Source: Fibrobacter sp. (lineage in GTDB: Bacteria; Fibrobacterota; Fibrobacteria; Fibrobacterales; Fibrobacteraceae). Taken from it: a stretch of 7,977 nt of DNA. The first letter of the stretch is position 1. Each line of letters opens with the position of its first letter. Positions 5,134-7,977 of this stretch are shown here, piece by piece. The stretch is taken from the NCBI GenBank assembly GCA_017520105.1, contig JAFWRL010000104.1, positions 1 through 7,977 of the forward strand, given 5' to 3'. The position numbers and the translations under genes are program-made. Below the pieces are notes generated by a model. The model worked only from the letters and a program-made list of their open reading frames with translations. It was not told the DNA's origin and did not search any database.

Positions 5134-6747
5134 ATGGAAAACATTACCCAGATTTGGAAAAAGATTCAGGCCCCGGAATTCAACCCCGCTACGGACATGA
5201 ATCTGGTTGAACAAGTGAAACAGGTCGCTCTGACTTCTCAAGACCCGGCTAAGGTGAGTTTCGGTACTTCGGGCTGGCGAGGCGAAATCGGCTCTGAGTT
5301 CACTCTTCGCAATCTCCAGGTCGTGGGTGCGGCGATTGTTCGCATGTATCGCGAGGCGACTCCGGAATTGTTTGAATCTCTCGGCGTGAAGGACTTTGCC
5401 GAACTCCAGAAGAAGGGCGTGGTCGTAGGCCACGATAACCGCTTGTTGGGTCACGAATTCTGCGAAGCCGTCGCGGACCAGTTTGCCAAAGCTGGCGTGA
5501 AGGTCTATTACGGTGGCGAAATGCCGACTCCGGAATTCTCCGCTGCAATCGAGATGCTTGGCGCCGCTTGCTCCATCAATATGACTCCGAGCCACAACCC
5601 GAGCCACTATAACGGCATCAAGTTCAATCCGGCCGACGGCGGTCCTGCGGGTCCGGAAATCACGAACGTCATCACGAAGCTTTCTAACGAGATGATGGCG
5701 ACCTGGAAGTTCGAACCGGTCTCCAAGGTTGACTGGGAAATCATCGATTCTCTCAAGATTTACAAGGAATTCCTCGTAAAGCAGGGCACTATCAAGTTCG
5801 ACCGCATCAAGGACTTTATCAAGAAGGGTCGCCTCACGCTTGTGTGCGACCACGTGCATGGTTCCACGCGTCGCCGTCCGGCTGCACTTCTCGACAATCC
5901 GGAATGCCTTATCACGCTTAGGAACGAAGACGATTCTTTGTTCGGTGGCATCGCTCCGGAACCGTCCAGCAAGAACTTGGAAAAGGTCCGCAAGGTCTTG
6001 GACGAGAGCAAGTCCTGGTTCCGCCTGGGCTGCATCTTCGACCCGGATGGTGACCGTATTCGTTTCTACGACGGCACTCGCGAAATTGACATGAACCAGT
6101 TCGGCGCTATCGCTTTCCACTACATGGCTACCTGGCGCAAGGAACAGGGCTGCGTGGCGAAGTCCGTCGCGACGTCCAACTTTGTGAACATCATTGCCGA
6201 AAAGCTCGGCGTGCCCGTGATGGAAACGCCGGTGGGCTTCAAGAACTTCCGCCCGTGGCTTAGCCGGGGCGCCAAGCAGAAGGCTCTCGTGGCGTTCGAA
6301 GAATCCGACGGTATCTCCGGTCTCAACAACACGCTCGAAAAGGATGCCCAGTTCGGTCTCCTCATGGCTCTCGAAATTCTCGCGACGACGGGCAAGAACC
6401 TCGGCGAATATCTCGATGCTTTGTACGAAGAATACGGCCGCTTCTATCCGACGCGTTCCGGTTTCGAAGTCGATAAGTCCCTCGTGGGCGCTCCGCTCAA
6501 GGCGAAGGTTGATGCCATTGCCGATATCGCTAAACCGGGTGCCAAGGTCATGGTCGGCAATAACGAAAAGACTGTGAAGCAGCTCCTCACGCTCGACGGC
6601 GTGAAGGTCATTTTCGACGACGATTCCTGGATGCTGGTGCGTCCGTCGGGTACGGAACCGAAGGTCCGTATTTATACGGAATGCCGCAACCCGGACGAAA
6701 AGGATCCGATGTTCGAAGCAGCAAAGGCTCTCTTCTTCAAGAATTAA
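5134..6747 (+). CDS. Phosphoglucomutase/phosphomannomutase family enzyme
   Basis: This 537-residue cytoplasmic alpha-D-phosphohexomutase interconverts hexose-6-phosphate and hexose-1-phosphate through a phosphoserine. All four signature loops are present in order: FGTSGWRGEIG (43-53), the catalytic TPSHNP (151-156) with Ser153 as phosphate carrier followed by YNGIKFNP, the Mg-binding DPDGDR (303-308), the sugar-binding EESDG (389-393), and the phosphate-binding RPSGTEPKVR (503-512). Sugar specificity (glucose, mannose or both) cannot be read safely, so no symbol is given. The product feeds nucleotide-sugar synthesis for glycogen, envelope glycans or exopolysaccharide, which suits the adjacent Wzc-like kinase. 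The start has AGGA (5124-5127) 6 nt upstream. Codons are strongly C/G-ending, as in a highly expressed native gene. A secreted-protein gene follows after 27 nt and is probably co-transcribed. Confidence 0.93.
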   Translation: MENITQIWKKIQAPEFNPATDMNLVEQVKQVALTSQDPAKVSFGTSGWRGEIGSEFTLRNLQVVGAAIVRMYREATPELFESLGVKDFAELQKKGVVVGHDNRLLGHEFCEAVADQFAKAGVKVYYGGEMPTPEFSAAIEMLGAACSINMTPSHNPSHYNGIKFNPADGGPAGPEITNVITKLSNEMMATWKFEPVSKVDWEIIDSLKIYKEFLVKQGTIKFDRIKDFIKKGRLTLVCDHVHGSTRRRPAALLDNPECLITLRNEDDSLFGGIAPEPSSKNLEKVRKVLDESKSWFRLGCIFDPDGDRIRFYDGTREIDMNQFGAIAFHYMATWRKEQGCVAKSVATSNFVNIIAEKLGVPVMETPVGFKNFRPWLSRGAKQKALVAFEESDGISGLNNTLEKDAQFGLLMALEILATTGKNLGEYLDALYEEYGRFYPTRSGFEVDKSLVGAPLKAKVDAIADIAKPGAKVMVGNNEKTVKQLLTLDGVKVIFDDDSWMLVRPSGTEPKVRIYTECRNPDEKDPMFEAAKALFFKN

Positions 6748-6774
6748 GAATAAGTTAATGGAGTGGATGAGGAA

Positions 6775-7476
6775 ATGAAAAAAATTCTAACGGTAATCTT
6801 CCTCGCATGCGCGTTAGTGTTTGCGCAGGAAGGCTCCATCAAGCCGGGATTTCAGGCTTTTGCCGGTGCTCTTATTAAGCTCAAGAAGGCTGAACACGGC
6901 TTCCACAAGTTTAGGCTCAAGGTCGATGTGGCCCCGTGGGCTTTTGTTGCGGAAGGCGAGGTGCTGGCCCCTGGTGGAGATTCCGACGTCCTTATTACGG
7001 CTCTTTTCGACAGGGCGCTCTACGCTGTGCTTGCCTACATACCGGACAAGATTGCTGCCGGTTCCGATGGCGATGAATACAACGTGGGCTTCTTCGACAT
7101 GATGCTTTACTATGACGAGGAACCGACTAGTATTCGTAACTTGTCGTTCAAGCTTTTGCCGCCCGCAAACGATAGCTGGGCACAGAGCATTTTGGATGAT
7201 GCTCTCCAGTCCGGTTCGCTCTTGGGCAAAATCTGGAACGGTAAGTATGAACGCGAAATAACCAAGGCTTCGGCTGTTCCTATAGACAAGACGAAACTGG
7301 TCTCCATGCGTGAAAAGCGCCTGGAAGAGAAGCGTTCCCAACGTGCTGCGGAGCGCTCGGCTAGACCAAGTAGCGACAAGGTGTTGTTCAAATCGACAAG
7401 GAACGACGACCTTGACTGCAATAGCCGCAAGCTCACCGTGAAGCAGAGACGCCTCTGCAAGATGAACAAGAAGTAG
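6775..7476 (+). CDS. Exported protein of unknown function
   Basis: I do not recognise the family. The 233-residue product starts with a clear signal peptide: MKK, a hydrophobic stretch to residue 16, and a probable signal peptidase I site after VFA (15-17), so it should reach the periplasm or beyond. The middle (about 45-165) alternates beta-like strands with acidic and aromatic stretches such as FFDMMLYYDEE (106-116). The C-terminal part (178-233) is very basic, with many Arg/Lys residues and two cysteines (215 and 228) that could form a disulfide. Cys12 lies inside the hydrophobic core and does not form a convincing lipobox. ATG 6775 is preferred over the in-frame GTG at 6763 because it places the Lys pair at the front of the signal peptide. 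GGAG at 6760-6763 and GAGG at 6769-6772 are possible ribosome binding sites, neither ideally spaced. The 27-nt gap to the mutase suggests an operon. Confidence 0.8.
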   Translation: MKKILTVIFLACALVFAQEGSIKPGFQAFAGALIKLKKAEHGFHKFRLKVDVAPWAFVAEGEVLAPGGDSDVLITALFDRALYAVLAYIPDKIAAGSDGDEYNVGFFDMMLYYDEEPTSIRNLSFKLLPPANDSWAQSILDDALQSGSLLGKIWNGKYEREITKASAVPIDKTKLVSMREKRLEEKRSQRAAERSARPSSDKVLFKSTRNDDLDCNSRKLTVKQRRLCKMNKK

Positions 7477-7484
7477 AACTTTTT

Positions 7485-7492
7485 TAAATTTT
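7485..7492 (+). promoter_or_regulatory. TAAATTTT promoter-like octamer before yebC
   Basis: A T-run leads into TAAATTTT, 25 nt before the yebC ATG. It is the same octamer as the one upstream of the mutase, so yebC may have its own promoter despite the short 41-nt gap to the preceding gene. The assignment is by motif similarity only. Confidence 0.3.
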
Positions 7493-7517
7493 ATCAAAAA
7501 CCACCTAGAGGTAAATT

Positions 7518-7977
7518 ATGTCCGGTCACTCCAAATGGGCCACCACCAAACGCAAGAAAGCCAAAACCGACGTCGCTCGCGCCAAGGCTTGGAACAAACT
7601 TATTAAGGAAATTTCTATCGCTGCCAAGCTCGGCGGTGGTAACCCTGACGCTAACCCGCGTCTCCGTGCTGCAATCCTCAAGTCCAAGAGCCAGAGCTTG
7701 CCGACCAAGAACATCGAAAGTGCTATTGCCAAGGGTACGGGCGCCAACTCCGGTACCGAAATGACGGAACCGCTCTACGAAGGACGCGGCCCGGCAGGCA
7801 TCGCCATCATGGTGCAGTGCATGACCGACAACAAGGTCCGTACGGTTGCCGAAATCCGCAACATTTTCAACAAGAACAACGGCTCCATGGGCGAATCTGG
7901 TTCCGTTTCTTGGGCTTTCACCTACAAGGGCGTGATTGTCGTCGATGCCGAAAAGTATCCGGAAGACCAGGTGATGG
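7518..7977 (+). CDS. yebC: YebC/TACO1/PmpR family protein (5' part, cut by window edge)
   Basis: The first 153 codons are present and the reading frame runs off the window end. Members of this family are usually around 240-250 residues, so roughly 90 residues are missing. The N-terminus has the family hallmark GHSKWA followed by a Lys/Arg-rich helix, then LIKEISIAAKLGGGNPDANPRLRAAI (residues 28-53 in part) and the YEGRGPAGIAIMV strand (near 87-99) leading into the second domain with NGSMGESGSVSW. Family members have been described as DNA-binding regulators (PmpR) and, more recently, as ribosome-associated factors that help translation through difficult stretches such as polyproline; its exact role here cannot be read from sequence. 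AGAGG (7507-7511) sits 6 nt before the ATG. In many bacteria yebC neighbours ruvC, so ruvCAB may follow beyond the window. Confidence 0.95.
   Translation, partial: MSGHSKWATTKRKKAKTDVARAKAWNKLIKEISIAAKLGGGNPDANPRLRAAILKSKSQSLPTKNIESAIAKGTGANSGTEMTEPLYEGRGPAGIAIMVQCMTDNKVRTVAEIRNIFNKNNGSMGESGSVSWAFTYKGVIVVDAEKYPEDQVM

Noticed and set aside
5116..6120. Long open frame on the minus strand (334 codons) opposite the mutase
   Set aside because: The plus strand encodes a full phosphohexomutase with all motifs. The antisense frame is a by-product of its codon bias and its product shows no recognisable domain.
6808..6810. Lipoprotein acylation site at Cys12 of the exported protein
   Set aside because: The preceding residues are F-L-A and the cysteine lies in the middle of the hydrophobic core. 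A signal peptidase I site after residue 17 fits better.
7443..7458. GCAGAG/CTCTGC hairpin with a later T-run (7480-7485) as terminator before yebC
   Set aside because: The stem is within the coding region and about 21 nt separate it from the T-run, so it does not form a standard intrinsic terminator.
6814..7497. Minus-strand open frame opposite the exported-protein gene
   Set aside because: The plus-strand frame has a signal peptide and operon spacing. The antisense frame has neither and mirrors its codons.

Overview
The window looks like chromosome of a Gram-negative bacterium of the Fibrobacterota/Bacteroidota side of the tree, most likely a Fibrobacter-like organism. This is inferred from the protein types, AT-rich spacers, a TAnnTTTG-like -7 motif upstream of genes, and a strong C/G-ending codon preference in the housekeeping genes. 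No rRNA or other decisive marker is present. All seven recognised genes read on the + strand.

Region 1 (about 1-2800) looks accessory. It is AT-richer in codon choice and holds a DUF2971-like protein (58-735), a compact GC-rich hairpin-forming element (about 761-890), and a translationally coupled pair. The pair is an ABC/OLD-type AAA ATPase (1025-2197) and a small protein with a D...ExK...Q nuclease-like signature (2194-2661). The pair lies between two near-identical direct 22-mers (850-871 and 2694-2715), which suggests a mobile or exchangeable cassette. The gene combination resembles the general plan of ATPase-plus-nuclease phage-defence systems, but I cannot assign it to a named one.

Region 2 (about 2760-5075) begins with a probable terminator and promoter. 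It carries a Wzc-type bacterial tyrosine kinase with a polysaccharide co-polymerase domain and a Gly/Tyr-rich tail. No other polysaccharide gene is visible, so either the rest of the cluster lies elsewhere or the kinase acts in trans. The spacer after it contains a perfect TATAAT, an inverted repeat, and a possible pairing with the next gene's ribosome binding site.

Region 3 (about 5096-7977) looks like core genome. It has a phosphohexomutase (phosphoglucomutase/phosphomannomutase), a short exported protein of unknown function 27 nt behind it and probably in the same operon, and the first part of a YebC/TACO1-family gene cut by the window edge. The mutase can supply sugar-1-phosphates for glycan synthesis, so its position beside the Wzc-like kinase makes functional sense, but the two need not be co-regulated.
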